The notes beneath the pieces are model-generated. The model saw only the letters and a list, made by a program, of their open reading frames with translations, was not told where the DNA came from and ran no database searches. From Saprospiraceae bacterium (GTDB taxonomy: Bacteria; Bacteroidota; Bacteroidia; Chitinophagales; Saprospiraceae), in contig JANWXM010000017.1 in NCBI GenBank assembly GCA_025055285.1, positions 1 through 64,000 of the forward strand: a stretch of 64,000 bases of DNA, given 5' to 3'. The position numbers and the translations under genes were made by a program. Below, piece after piece: positions 1 through 9,171 of the stretch (its first letter is position 1; each line of letters begins with the position of its first letter).

Positions 1-1
1 A

Positions 2-97
2 TCGAAACATCCTTTCCCTGCTTTCCTACTGGGATTTTTATTCATGATTTTCTACTTTTGGGGTGCGGAAGATGCAAACGAAGAAGATGGGCCATAA
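2..97 (+). CDS. 3' end of a membrane protein gene (partial)
   Basis: The first 31 codons of frame 2 are open up to a TAA. They encode a hydrophobic stretch (FPAFLLGFLFMIFYFWG) followed by an acidic tail (EDANEEDGP). A transmembrane helix with a short charged cytoplasmic tail at a C-terminus is common in real inner-membrane proteins. The gene would start upstream of the window, so its family cannot be told. The stretch is short and could be chance. Confidence 0.4.
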   Translation, partial: SKHPFPAFLLGFLFMIFYFWGAEDANEEDGP

Positions 98-179
98 ATT
101 TTAGCGAGTAGGTAGAGCCTCTTTAGGGAGAATTACCTCTTGCCGGGGGAAATATTTTCAGCAGAATTTTTCGACTGCC

Positions 180-445
180 TTAAGCCTTTGGTGTGGTGGG
201 AGCACCAAAATAGGCGAGCCAAGGATCAGCCGCAATTAAGCTTACGCACTCAAAGGGTTCGAACAATTCGGCCTTTACATCTATAAAACTGCTGCCCTCA
301 ATACGACCCTGTTTCAAAATATTCGCGTATCGCTCAGCCAAATCCACAGTTCCCTCGCTCATGGTAAAACAAAAGATGCCTGCATGCGCTCCGCTGCTCC
401 CCATCCATGACCTCATCTTCGAGGTCTAGCTTGGCAACCCAATCA
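180..445 (-). pseudogene. Unrecognised gene fragment with a likely frameshift
   Basis: Positions 416 to 180 on the minus strand encode 78 codons with protein-like composition, including LAERYANILKQGRIEGSSF, FIDVKAELFEPFECVSLIA and DPWLAYFGAPT. Upstream of about 405 the plausible coding continues in another frame (NDWVAKLDLEDEVMDGEQ), which would mean one frameshift. I do not recognise the family. It lies next to a clearly decayed Rpn-type gene, so it is best read as another remnant in a decaying region. The call rests only on residue composition. Confidence 0.25.
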
Positions 446-483
446 TTGTCCAAAAATTCCTGCTCTCTTCCTGACCGATGCCA

Positions 484-1396
484 TCCACCAAAGCGTAGAC
501 TTCGCCTATTTCCTCAAATTCTCTCCGGTGCATGTTACCGGGCGCCTCGGCATCTCGTACAGTGATGTACTCTACGAAACATACCTGCGTCAGGAAGACC
601 ACCTGCTGGGCGTCATCCTCTTGTTCGAGCCCGAAAGCGGTCAAGCGGACGCGCCATTGGCGTTTCAGCTGCTCGACCACGCGCTCCAACCAGAGGAGGA
701 GGACTTTCGAAACAAGCGACCTACGCCGTGGTCATCCCTGTTGTGGTGCATCACGGTTGGCAACTTTGGCGGCAGTGGGTGTTGCCGGAGTTGTCTGCCT
801 CGCTGCTGAAGGCGCGGTAGCAGTACTTCCGTGCTTTCGCTACGAGTCGTTCGACTTTAGCCGGCTGCCGCTTGAGGCGATTGCAGTTCGGCGAGAGGCA
901 GGGTATTTAGGGCGTTTCGCTGATTGCCCTTAAACTTGCTTATCGTTGGTGTTTGTTGGCGCAGCACGTACTGGCGATTTTGAGTATCACAGGGAGTTTT
1001 TGGGCAAGATATCCAGGAGGCGATTGCTGCAGTCTTTTTTCAGATAGTGAAAACTCCTTGAAGATGAGCCGAGCAAAGGTGAGAAAGTTTGTGGGCTAGA
1101 TTCCGGAGGTCAGTCGAGAGGCGATTAAGGCGTTGATGAGAGAGCATGGGCTTCGGGCGGTGGAGTGGCAGTTGGAGTTGGCGCGGAAAGAGGCGCGTGA
1201 GAAGGGTTGTCGGGTAGGCCAGGAAGAAGGTCTTCAGATGCCTCGTGAGTTCGGCCGCAAGGAGACGATGCGGGCGTTGGAGGCCTGGTTGATGCGCGGT
1301 TGTCTGGAATAGAGCGATGTAGACATTGCGGAGCGGCTTGATTTAGAGACGTCGTTTGTGCGTCGAGTTCGTCAGGATCTAGCGGGCTCTGTTTAG
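484..1396 (+). pseudogene. Decayed Rpn-family PD-(D/E)XK nuclease/putative transposase
   Basis: Rpn proteins are recombination-promoting nucleases, often annotated as PD-(D/E)XK transposases. Pieces of one lie in order in several plus-strand frames. SYSDVLYETYLRQEDHL then GVILLFEPESG and APLAFQLLDHAL (about 555-685) match the family's S-D-x-L-Y and L-L-F-E-H-x-S core. After a frameshift near 715, YAVVIPVVVHHGWQLWRQW (about 721-785) matches its V-I-P-V-V-x-Y-H-G segment. A C-terminal part at about 1063-1396 has an in-frame TAG early on and another in the middle. It contains REAIKALMREHGL, an alanine- and glutamate-rich helix, and a tail (VDIAERLDLETSFVRRVRQ) like the family's C-terminal helix-turn-helix. 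At least two stops and two frameshifts make it non-functional. The family is recognised by eye, with no alignment run. Confidence 0.65.
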
Positions 1397-1848
1397 GGCG
1401 AGGAGGGGAAAGCTACTTGAACGCTCTCTCCATGCTATTCATAACTGGGAGGCAATATTGAGGTAAGCCGCTATGTGGGAAAGACGAAAACTGCTGATCG
1501 GCAAATAAAACCTCTTACACGCTTTGCGCAAAAGCAGAGAGACGTTGAAAGATGTCGAGGGCTGATGGAGGAGCGTTCACCTTGCTGCTATACCAAGTTG
1601 GCCACAAGTGCGAGGAAGGTGCACCTATGCTATTTCGCTACACTTTTCTTACGCCTAAAAAGGAGAAGCGGTTGTTCGAGATTTTTTTGCACCGCCATAG
1701 GTAGCACTTACAACATCCGGCTAGTACCATTGGTCAAATGCGAGAGAAGACGCTATCTTTAAAAAAATTCTTGCCTACGTAGTAGTCGTCATACCGCAGA
1801 TTTTTGTGAATGTTTGTGGCATTATTGGTTGCCACATCTTATTTCACC
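1397..1848. other. Gene-free stretch with one doubtful small ORF
   Basis: No gene can be supported here. A 50-codon plus-strand ORF at 1552-1704 (ATG to TAG) contains FTLLLYQVGHK and FRYTFLTPKKEKRLFEIFL and has fairly protein-like composition. It has no visible promoter or homologue I can name. A longer overlapping frame at 1475-1762 looks random. Confidence 0.3.
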
Positions 1849-3429
1849 ATGATACAAGTGCTGCATATTGCTGCCGAATGCTATCCGGCTGCTAAGACGG
1901 GTGGGCTGGGAGATGTTGTTGGCTCTTTGCCCAAATACAGTACTCGAGCTGGTGTACTTTCGGCAGCCATTTTGCCTAAGTACGATTTGCGCTGGATTCA
2001 GCAGCAGGAATGGGTTACTGTCTACGAGGGAACCACATGGATCAATTGGCGGCCGTGGCACTTTCGGATTCAGCAGCAGCTGAGCAATCCGCTAGGCTAT
2101 CCGCTCTTTGTAGCCGATATTCCGGGATTGTTTGACCGCCCTGGTATTTACAACGACCCATCTGGTCGTCCTTACGGCGATGAGCTTACGCGCTACATCT
2201 GCTTTCAACAAGCGGTGTTGGAGTGGTTGTTGTCTTTTCCGTGGTACCATCGCCCGCGAGTACTCCATTGTCATGACCACCACACGGCGCTCATTCCTTG
2301 GATGGTCAAATATTGCCCGGCTTATCAGCAACTAGCTCCACTGCCAACAGTTTTCACTATTCATAATGCTCAATATCAAGGGGCATTCAGCTGGAAAAAT
2401 AGCTATTTGTTGCCACCTTACGAGGCAACCGCCGGCAACTTATTAGATTGGAACGGCCTCATAAACCCCATGGCTACGGCCATTAAAACTGCTTGGGCAG
2501 TGACCACAGTATCGCCGTCATATCTTTTTGAACTACATCAAGATAGCCTCGGCTTGGAAAGTCTCTTCCGCCATGAATGGCGCAAACAACGCGGTATCCT
2601 CAATGGTATTGACACTCATGTGTGGAACCCCGCAACTGATTTGTCTATTCAATATCGCCTAGAAGATGGCCACATCGCTGAATTTAAGACTCAAAACAAG
2701 CACGTCTTGTGCGAGTGGTTTGGCCTGCACAAGGATTATCCGTTGGTCAGTTTCATTGGCCGCCTTGTCCGTGAAAAGGGCGCCGATTTGTTGCCCGACG
2801 TGTTTCGTCGCTTCATCTATGCAGGGGGGCGCATAAGTTTTTTGGTCTTAGGCACGGGCGAACGATGGACAGAGGATCAGTTTCGCTCCCTCATTTACGA
2901 GGCTCCAGGCAGATTTAATGCAGTGTTAGACTATAACGAAGCTCTAGCCCACCAGATTTACGCAGGATCCGATTTTTTGATCATGCCTTCGCGCGTTGAG
3001 CCCTGCGGCCTCAACCAAATGTACGCCATGCGTTATGGCACCATACCTATTGTGCGCGCCGTAGGTGGGCTCAAGGATACAGTGCCCGATATCGGCGAGC
3101 CTGACGGCTCGGGCCGCGGCTTTCGCTTTGAACAATTTAATGTTGAGGATGCTGCATATGCCATCTATCGCGCTGCCTCAATGTGGTACAACGACCCGTA
3201 CACTACTGCAATGGTGCGCGAGCGCATCATGAGTATAGACTTTTCATGGGAAAACACTATTGAACAATACTTTGCCGTGTACCGATCATTAGGTGCGGCA
3301 ATTGAACCTGTAAAACCGCCATCAGCGGAAGAGCGCTCCGAAGAATCCCCTAAGACCGTACTTCCTGAGGACGAACTACTTCTCACTCCCCCACGTCGCA
3401 AAAGCCCTCGTCGAAAGCGCACAAAGTAG
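1849..3429 (+). CDS. glgA: Glycogen (starch) synthase, GT5 family
   Basis: Transfers glucose from ADP- or UDP-glucose to the non-reducing end of an alpha-1,4-glucan in the cytoplasm. The N-terminus carries the GT5 signature KTGGLGDV (residues 16-23). Further on are HCHDHHTA and FTIHNAQYQG, and the C-terminal Rossmann domain has SRVEPCGLNQMYAMRYG at about 381-398, containing the conserved E-P-C-G-L nucleotide-sugar site. The ATG at 1849 gives 526 residues and puts the substrate loop at the usual distance. An upstream in-frame ATG at 1810 would add 13 hydrophobic residues not typical of the family. The last 40 residues are a Pro/Glu then Lys/Arg-rich tail (RRKSPRRKRTK). The next gene begins 3 nt after the stop, so the two are probably co-transcribed. 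Confidence 0.93.
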   Translation: MIQVLHIAAECYPAAKTGGLGDVVGSLPKYSTRAGVLSAAILPKYDLRWIQQQEWVTVYEGTTWINWRPWHFRIQQQLSNPLGYPLFVADIPGLFDRPGIYNDPSGRPYGDELTRYICFQQAVLEWLLSFPWYHRPRVLHCHDHHTALIPWMVKYCPAYQQLAPLPTVFTIHNAQYQGAFSWKNSYLLPPYEATAGNLLDWNGLINPMATAIKTAWAVTTVSPSYLFELHQDSLGLESLFRHEWRKQRGILNGIDTHVWNPATDLSIQYRLEDGHIAEFKTQNKHVLCEWFGLHKDYPLVSFIGRLVREKGADLLPDVFRRFIYAGGRISFLVLGTGERWTEDQFRSLIYEAPGRFNAVLDYNEALAHQIYAGSDFLIMPSRVEPCGLNQMYAMRYGTIPIVRAVGGLKDTVPDIGEPDGSGRGFRFEQFNVEDAAYAIYRAASMWYNDPYTTAMVRERIMSIDFSWENTIEQYFAVYRSLGAAIEPVKPPSAEERSEESPKTVLPEDELLLTPPRRKSPRRKRTK

Positions 3430-3432
3430 ATT

Positions 3433-3999
3433 ATGGCAAAAAGACCACTTTTCTTAGACCGCGATGGCGTCATTAATAAACGACTGAAGGGCGACTATGT
3501 GCGCTATCCTCATCAATTTGTGTTCGAAAACCGCGCCCTTGATGCGCTACGCACCCTGGCTGAGTTGTTTTATCCTATTATCGTAGTGTCTAATCAGGCT
3601 GGCGTTGGCAAAGGTCTAATAGCACTCGAGGATGTCGAAGTCGTTCATCAGTACATGCTGTCCAAGGTGGAGGATGCCGGTGGGCGCATCGACAAAGTGT
3701 ATTTCTGCCCTCATCACCCTGAGGAGGGCTGCCTTTGCCGAAAACCGGCTTTAGGCATGGCCTATCGCGCTCAATGCGATTTTCCAGAGCTAATCTTTGA
3801 AGAGGCTTGGATGGTAGGAGATTCCCTTTCCGACATGCAAATGGGTTCCTCCCTAGGGATGCGTACGGCGCTCATTCTGGGAAAAGAAGAAGAGGCTGCG
3901 CTGCTAGAGGCCTTTCCTGTTGCGAGGCGTTTCCACTCCCTTTGGGATTTTGCCGTTTATTGTCGAGCAGAAGCGTCGTCTTCTTCAGAAAACTGCTGA
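3433..3999 (+). CDS. HAD-family phosphatase, GmhB-like (heptose 1,7-bisphosphate phosphatase)
   Basis: A 188-residue HAD-IIIA phosphatase. HAD motif I is FLDRDGVIN (Asp9, Asp11), motif II is VVSNQAGVGKG, and the distal motif is MVGDSLSDMQMG. A zinc loop CPHHPEEGCLCRKP near residues 93-106 (Cys-x-His then Cys-x-Cys) is typical of D-glycero-D-manno-heptose-1,7-bisphosphate phosphatase. The family also includes histidinol-phosphatases, which share the loop. The substrate is therefore likely a heptose bisphosphate, but this is inferred. The gene starts 3 nt after glgA. Its 3' end overlaps the convergent pseudouridine synthase gene by 43 bp. Confidence 0.85.
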   Translation: MAKRPLFLDRDGVINKRLKGDYVRYPHQFVFENRALDALRTLAELFYPIIVVSNQAGVGKGLIALEDVEVVHQYMLSKVEDAGGRIDKVYFCPHHPEEGCLCRKPALGMAYRAQCDFPELIFEEAWMVGDSLSDMQMGSSLGMRTALILGKEEEAALLEAFPVARRFHSLWDFAVYCRAEASSSSENC

Positions 4000-4658
4000 A
4001 GCATCTGTGCTGCCAAGCGCCAAAGAGTATCTGTTTGTGGCAAAGGCGCCTCTAGGCACAACTTCTGCCCTGACAGCGGATGGTCAAAGCTCAGGCGCCA
4101 AGCATGCAAGTGAATGGAACGGTTAGTGTTTGCTCGCCGTGCTCCATAGCGCACGTCGCCTTTAACAGGGCATCTTATGGCAGCTAATTGAGCCCGTATT
4201 TGGTGGTGGCGCCCCGTAATTGGCTGTACCCACAAAAAGGCATACCGCTCGCTACGTCCGAGAAGGCGATACCTCAGTACTGCACGCACGGCGGAAGGTC
4301 GTTCCTCATCGCAAGCATAAACGCGTTGGCTGCGAGAATTCCGAATCAAAAAATGGGTAAGCTCACCCTCGCTTCTAGGTGGTGTACCGGCCACAACAGC
4401 GAGATATTCCTTGCATACCTTGCGCTGTTGAAATTGTGTTTGCAACAGGGTCATTGCTTGCGCCGTCTTTGCCAGCAACATTAGCCCGCTAACTGGCCGG
4501 TCGAGGCGATTTACGAGATGTAGCGGTTGCTTCCACCGACTTTCCGCCCAGGTCAATAATGAAGAGTCGCCACTCAGATCTGGCTGCGCAGGCATACCTG
4601 CTGGCTTGTAAAGCCCGAGTAAGACGTCGTCTTCATAACACAATTGGGGGTCGAGCAT
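3957..4658 (-). CDS. RluA-family RNA pseudouridine synthase
   Basis: Isomerises uridine to pseudouridine in rRNA or tRNA. The catalytic motif II appears as NRLDRPVSGLMLLAKT, with catalytic Asp53. The usual HRLD histidine is Asn here, as in several small RluA proteins. ITGRHHQIRAQLA and HLHAWRLSF are the conserved C-terminal elements. At 233 residues it lacks an S4 domain, like RluA/TruC-type enzymes. The start codon directly follows the stop of the upstream small gene, so they form an operon. The RNA target cannot be told from sequence. Confidence 0.88.
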   Translation of the reverse strand: MLDPQLCYEDDVLLGLYKPAGMPAQPDLSGDSSLLTWAESRWKQPLHLVNRLDRPVSGLMLLAKTAQAMTLLQTQFQQRKVCKEYLAVVAGTPPRSEGELTHFLIRNSRSQRVYACDEERPSAVRAVLRYRLLGRSERYAFLWVQPITGRHHQIRAQLAAIRCPVKGDVRYGARRANTNRSIHLHAWRLSFDHPLSGQKLCLEAPLPQTDTLWRLAAQMLQQFSEEDDASARQ

Positions 4659-4958
4659 TTAATAGTGCAATTTTCGAATTATCATGTCCGCTAAAGGGTC
4701 GGCATAAATTCCGTAACCGTTTATTAAGATACCCTTCGAGCCATCCTTCAGGGAGGAAATGGCATACAGCACTGCCTGGTCGTCAGCAGCCGAGTCTACG
4801 TCAAAGCGATAGACTGCATCGATGTGGAACATCTCCGGCGAGAGCTCAGCTTCTTCCCCTTCTTGAGAGAGGCATTTGTACTTTGCGCTAAAGTCTTCTG
4901 TATAACCCTCTTGCTTGAGCCCTTCGATAGCTTCTATTAATGAAGAATAAGTTCTCAT
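4659..4958 (-). CDS. Small conserved Bacteroidota protein ('phosphoribosylpyrophosphate synthetase'-annotated family)
   Basis: A 99-residue soluble protein beginning MRTYSSLIEAIEGLKQEGY, with DAVYRFDVDSAADDQAVLYA and KGILINGYGIYAD. I recall a family of about 100-residue Bacteroidota proteins with this pattern that databases often label phosphoribosylpyrophosphate synthetase. It is far too short to be that enzyme, so the label should not be taken as function. The ATG at 4958 is preferred over a TTG two codons upstream. Its stop directly abuts the start of the pseudouridine synthase gene, implying co-transcription and possibly translational coupling. Confidence 0.75.
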   Translation of the reverse strand: MRTYSSLIEAIEGLKQEGYTEDFSAKYKCLSQEGEEAELSPEMFHIDAVYRFDVDSAADDQAVLYAISSLKDGSKGILINGYGIYADPLADMIIRKLHY

Positions 4959-4989
4959 GGTCAAAGAACGGACTATGTCTTCAGAAGAG

Positions 4990-5241
4990 TTAGCGAAAAG
5001 GACCTCTAGATGCTGCTCGTAAAGGTCTAACTTTTACTCCGATTTTGGTAACATCTTGAATGGCGATGCCCAAAACTGACGGGAATAGCCCCTGATAGGT
5101 TCCCTTATTTTTCTGAAAATAAAAATAAGGTATCGGAGCGAGCCAATTGACCAAGACAGGGTTAAAATCTATTTTTGTTATGAGCCTTGTCTGCAACGCA
5201 TTGACGAATGTGGCATTAGACTTTTTGTCTTTCGGCCTCTA
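4990..5241 (-). pseudogene. Possible gene remnant, unknown
   Basis: A minus-strand open frame without an ATG encodes about 80 codons, including SNATFVNALQTRLITKID, LVNWLAPIPYFYFQ and GLFPSVLGIAIQDVTKIGV. Composition is protein-like, but only TTG is available as a start and a TAG closes the frame upstream. It may be a gene remnant. A second minus frame at 5272-5520 (HIYYPYSHSICQMKQGWDAD) may belong to the same decayed region. Otherwise the 560-bp gap between 4958 and 5522 shows nothing I can name. Confidence 0.25.
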
Positions 5242-5521
5242 AATGCCGTAGGACATGTGGGTTGTGGCATTTTAATAACTGAGTTGCGCACGGTTGGAGC
5301 GGAACGCCTCATCAGCGTCCCAGCCTTGTTTCATCTGACAGATTGAATGGCTATAAGGATAGTAGATGTGCTCCCTGGAGACATTGCGATATAACTTTCG
5401 GCGAACGGAATTTTGCCTCATCTGCAGAAGGTCAGTTAATGAGCGATCTAGTTGCCCTATTCTCGCCATTCTGGTACGAATTTTGGCAGTAGGCAACCGC
5501 AAACGATGAAAAGTTGAGCGT

Positions 5522-6571
5522 ATGATAAAGTGTCTACTGCTTGCTCCACTACAGTATCCGTTTCTGCAGTCTATCATAGCCGGCCTCGAGGCCAATGGCG
5601 TGGTGCTGAAAGCAGTAGACTACCAGTCCTTTTTTTCGCCGCGTGTTAATGCGCGATACAACAACTACACCACGCTACCCATGAGGCTTCGCAGACTCTG
5701 GGAGGAGCCCTACATACGCAAAACAAATACTGAATACCAGCGCATTTTTCGCGAATTTCAGCCCGACCTAGTATTTATCTACAATAATCAGTTGGCTCGT
5801 CCACCGCTATTGGAAGAATTCAAGCGCTCAGCGAAGGTAGTCTTTATGCTGGGTGACAACCCGCTGTACACACCATCGAACATATACAATGTGCACATTT
5901 TATTTTACGCCGACTACATTATCAGCCCTGACTCGCTGTGGTGCGAACAACTCGCACAAATGGGGGTGCCTGGACTGGTTTTCGATTGTTTTGGTTTTAA
6001 TGAACGGATTTATCATCCCCTCAGCGTTTCGGAGGCAGACCAGCAGCGCTATGGTTCCGACCTGGTCTACGTCGGCAGTGCTAGCAAAACGAACTGGGGC
6101 TATAAACGGATGCTATTCTTAGATTTATTTAAAAACTTTAATTTTAAAGCGTATATTAGCGGCAGTATGGAGCGCTGGTACGACCTATTTCCTGGGGCTG
6201 CCAGCAAGATTGTGCCACATGACCGCTTCGATGCCTCGTTTAATAATCTAGTTTACAACTGCAGTAAGATAGCTCCGGTCGACTTAGTGCCTTCGCTATT
6301 CCGCGGAATTCACGTGCGTGTGTTCGATATCTTGGGAGCAGGCATTTTGCCTTTGTGTGAATATAGCGCTGACTTGGAGCGAGTCTTCGAGGGAATAGAG
6401 TTGCCGGTTATTCGAAATTACCGCGAAGCTGAAGAGGTTGCGCAATTTTGGCTAAACGATGAGAAGCGGAGAAAGAGTTGCATAGAAGCTATGCGCGCGA
6501 GGGTATTAGAGCGCTATACCCCTGCTATGGTGATCCGACGAATGTTGCAAGCCCTCGGCTATTCAGGGTGA
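5522..6571 (+). CDS. CgeB-like glycosyltransferase, surface glycan cluster
   Basis: A 349-residue protein with two Rossmann-like halves. It contains FQPDLVFIYNNQLARPP and VVFMLGDNPLYTP in the first half. The second has SDLVYVGSASKTNWGYKR, then a family-typical late segment HVRVFDILGAGILPLCEY, which resembles the (H)xRxFExxxxG motif of CgeB/glycosyl-transferase-1-2 proteins. Such proteins glycosylate surface polymers or proteins. It opens an uninterrupted plus-strand run of glycan genes, with the membrane polymerase-like gene 28 nt downstream. Donor and acceptor are unknown. Confidence 0.78.
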   Translation: MIKCLLLAPLQYPFLQSIIAGLEANGVVLKAVDYQSFFSPRVNARYNNYTTLPMRLRRLWEEPYIRKTNTEYQRIFREFQPDLVFIYNNQLARPPLLEEFKRSAKVVFMLGDNPLYTPSNIYNVHILFYADYIISPDSLWCEQLAQMGVPGLVFDCFGFNERIYHPLSVSEADQQRYGSDLVYVGSASKTNWGYKRMLFLDLFKNFNFKAYISGSMERWYDLFPGAASKIVPHDRFDASFNNLVYNCSKIAPVDLVPSLFRGIHVRVFDILGAGILPLCEYSADLERVFEGIELPVIRNYREAEEVAQFWLNDEKRRKSCIEAMRARVLERYTPAMVIRRMLQALGYSG

Positions 6572-6599
6572 ATTTGTTCTTCTGATTCGAAACTAAACC

Positions 6600-8003
6600 A
6601 TGTTTGCTCGCTTTGGTATCTACTTTTTCTGGTTGGTTGTGGCAATTGCTGCCACGTATTATTTGCCTGAATTTGCACGTGCGCCTTTGTATATATTCAT
6701 GCTCGTCGCCTATGCGCGTTCGTCGAATGAGCCCATGTGGCTAGCCTTATTTTTAACTATTGCCGATGGTTTCATAGGCTTTTTTAATCCTTACGAGGCC
6801 GTTGCTCGTCTACTACCCGGGTTGCCGGGAATTGAGTTTGAGCAATTATATATTCTAGCAGCTTTTATCAAGGCTTTAGGGAAGGAACGCCCAGAGCCGT
6901 TGTTTCATCGAGGGCTTTTGCAGGTAATGGGTATTTACATTATTTTATTGGTTCTGCAGGGCTATGCTATAGGCTTGTCTTCGGCTCTGAATGTACAGTT
7001 TCGACTCGTGAAGTTCTTACTGCCTCTGTCCTTGCTGTATTCTATTCCACGCCTGCTGCGCACGGAAGATGATTACCGCAACTTCTTTTTCTACCTTTTT
7101 CCGATGGTATTCTTTGCTCTTTTTGCTCAGGTATTTACGATCGTCACGAGTATAACGCCCTCTCAAGCACTGGGCGTTGTGAAGAAGTTTTGGTTTACTG
7201 TGGATGTGAAGAAAGGTTATACCTATCGCGGCTTTTATAGCGACAACACGGTGCTACTCACTTACTTCGGCGCTTTTTATTGGTTGACGCGACCAGGTTT
7301 TTTCGACCGCCGCTACTTGTTTACAATCATGGCGGCTGCTATGCTGTGCGTCGTTCTTTCGGCGACGCGAGGCTGGATCATTGGTTTCTCTATCTCCTTA
7401 ATCCTGTTTTTGATAATGGTGGAGAAGTTAAGCTTAAAGCAAACCTTTTCCCTCGGGCTAACAGGTGCTCTGTCGGTTATGCTTTTACTGCAGATTCCCG
7501 TGATAGAAAAGCAATTCGAAAATGCCTTGGAACGCTTCTCCACGCTACAGAAGCTTGCTGGCGGAGATGTAACCGCTGGCGGTACGCTTTCCCGGCTTAA
7601 CGAGAGGAGCCCTCGGGTAATGGACAAGTGGAGTGAATCTCCTATTTCGGGATGGGGTTTTTCGGATGAATTTTTCAAATACGGCGACTTTCACGTAGCC
7701 AATCAAAATATTTTACTCCATGCTGGCATTATCGGAGCAATTCTGATGCTGGTATTTATCCTAGCCTACCACGGTAAGTTGTTTTTGCGCAGTTTTCAAT
7801 TGCCTCGGGGATCTCCCTATAAACAATCCCTTCTCGTGTGGTGCACTTTTTTCCCGGGATGGTTCTTTATCCACTCTACCTCCGGGCAGAAGTTTGCCTT
7901 TTATGCCGATCCAACGGCAGGCATGGTGATTGGAGTTTACTTGACTTTGGGCGCCATCGTATATCGGCTTTCCTTTAATCCTCCTTCGGATGTCAGCGCT
8001 TGA
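6600..8003 (+). CDS. O-antigen ligase/polymerase-like membrane protein (Wzy/WaaL superfamily)
   Basis: A 467-residue polytopic protein with about 10-12 hydrophobic segments, starting at residue 5 (GIYFFWLVVAIAATYYL). The superfamily's features are a charged periplasmic loop in the second half (residues about 320-360, with ERSPRVMDKWSESPISGWGF) flanked by FTIMAAAMLCVVLSATRGW and ILLHAGIIGAILMLVFILAY. Members polymerise repeat units or ligate glycan to lipid A core or protein. Flanked by glycosyltransferase genes, it is the likely polymerase or ligase of this cluster. Which of the two cannot be decided by sequence alone. Confidence 0.82.
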   Translation: MFARFGIYFFWLVVAIAATYYLPEFARAPLYIFMLVAYARSSNEPMWLALFLTIADGFIGFFNPYEAVARLLPGLPGIEFEQLYILAAFIKALGKERPEPLFHRGLLQVMGIYIILLVLQGYAIGLSSALNVQFRLVKFLLPLSLLYSIPRLLRTEDDYRNFFFYLFPMVFFALFAQVFTIVTSITPSQALGVVKKFWFTVDVKKGYTYRGFYSDNTVLLTYFGAFYWLTRPGFFDRRYLFTIMAAAMLCVVLSATRGWIIGFSISLILFLIMVEKLSLKQTFSLGLTGALSVMLLLQIPVIEKQFENALERFSTLQKLAGGDVTAGGTLSRLNERSPRVMDKWSESPISGWGFSDEFFKYGDFHVANQNILLHAGIIGAILMLVFILAYHGKLFLRSFQLPRGSPYKQSLLVWCTFFPGWFFIHSTSGQKFAFYADPTAGMVIGVYLTLGAIVYRLSFNPPSDVSA

Positions 8004-8088
8004 TTGGACTTGATTCCCTGCCTGACAGAAATAAACGACCCCCCGCCTGCTTATCTCTAACAAGAATCAACAAGTAAAACAAGGTGTT

Positions 8089-9171
8089 ATGCACCGACAA
8101 GTGAAAACCCTGCAGGCGGAGAAACCTATCCACTATGTCGTTTGGGAAGCTTTACCAGGCGGCATGGAGTCGTATATCACGTACTATACCGAGCACCTAG
8201 AGGGCCGACGCCTAACATACATCTACAGCTTGCGCCCTACGGGTAATCATTTGAATCCTCAGCTAAATGGACGATTTGCCGAAGGCTCTCGAAACAACTG
8301 GAAGTGCTACCCAAGTTTTTTTCTCTATGCTCGCCGCTATCGGAAGCATGTATTTCATTTCATCAATAGCGGCCCAATTGTTCTTCTTCTAGCGCTTATA
8401 GCTGGAGTGCGCAGTCCCATTTACCACATTCACGGTACTAAGTACTGGAAAACTTGGAAAGACCGCCTTTACTTGAAGGCAGCATGGTATCTGGTACGTC
8501 TTTTTCGCGTATGCTATGTGGCTAATTCCCAGCACTGCGCGGCAATTTTTGAGCGCGACGCACTACCTCTGAAACCGCGAGTGGTGTACAATGGCCTTCC
8601 CGTTCAACGGTTCTTTGCCCACCGACGCAAGCGCAGCCAATTGCTGCGCATGGCGTATGTAGGACGACTCGACCCTGACAAAAACGTCCACCTAGTCATC
8701 CGCCTCTTCGAAGAATTGGCTGCGCATCGCTCGGAGGTAGAACTACACATTGCTGGCAGCGGAGCCTTGGAGGAGGAGATTCGACGACAAGCCGGGCAAA
8801 GTCCCTTCGCCCATCGCATTTTTTTCTACGGTTGGATCCAAGACGTAGCTCGTTTCTACGCTCAGGCAGACTTATTCGTCTTCCTGAGTGCACACGAGTC
8901 CTTCGGCAACGTGGTGGCTGAAGGGCTACTTACTGGCTTGCCTGTGCTGACTAGCGCGGTGCCGGTTTTTGAGGAAATTCACGGTGACAGCGCGACTTTT
9001 TGCCTAGGCGACCCTAATGACTATCAGCAAATTAGTCGTCGATTTTGGGCCGCCATCGAGGATTTTCCCACGCTTGCCCAAAAGGCCTACGAAACAGCTG
9101 AGCGCGTTCGACAATTGTTTGACCTTGAAATCCACCTGAAGTGCATAGAGGAGGTATATGCAAGTAACTAG
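8089..9171 (+). CDS. GT4-type glycosyltransferase
   Basis: A 360-residue GT-B enzyme. The N-terminal acceptor domain has EALPGGMESYITYY and the linker region IYHIHGTKYWKTW. The C-terminal domain has YVGRLDPDKNVHL (about 187-199), then HESFGNVVAEGLLTGLPV (about 267-284), which contains the E-x7-E signature that binds the nucleotide sugar in GT4. It acts at the cytoplasmic face of the membrane. The 3' end overlaps the deacetylase gene by 14 bp, so they are co-translated. Sugar specificity is unknown. Confidence 0.88.
   Translation: MHRQVKTLQAEKPIHYVVWEALPGGMESYITYYTEHLEGRRLTYIYSLRPTGNHLNPQLNGRFAEGSRNNWKCYPSFFLYARRYRKHVFHFINSGPIVLLLALIAGVRSPIYHIHGTKYWKTWKDRLYLKAAWYLVRLFRVCYVANSQHCAAIFERDALPLKPRVVYNGLPVQRFFAHRRKRSQLLRMAYVGRLDPDKNVHLVIRLFEELAAHRSEVELHIAGSGALEEEIRRQAGQSPFAHRIFFYGWIQDVARFYAQADLFVFLSAHESFGNVVAEGLLTGLPVLTSAVPVFEEIHGDSATFCLGDPNDYQQISRRFWAAIEDFPTLAQKAYETAERVRQLFDLEIHLKCIEEVYASN

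Noticed and set aside
254-270. GGTTCGAAC, resembling a tRNA T-loop
   Set aside because: No acceptor stem, D-arm or anticodon arm can be drawn around it.
426-689. Minus-strand 87-codon open frame
   Set aside because: It lies antisense to the recognisable Rpn core on the plus strand.
1475-1762. Plus-strand 95-codon open frame
   Set aside because: Cys/Arg-rich random composition, no promoter.
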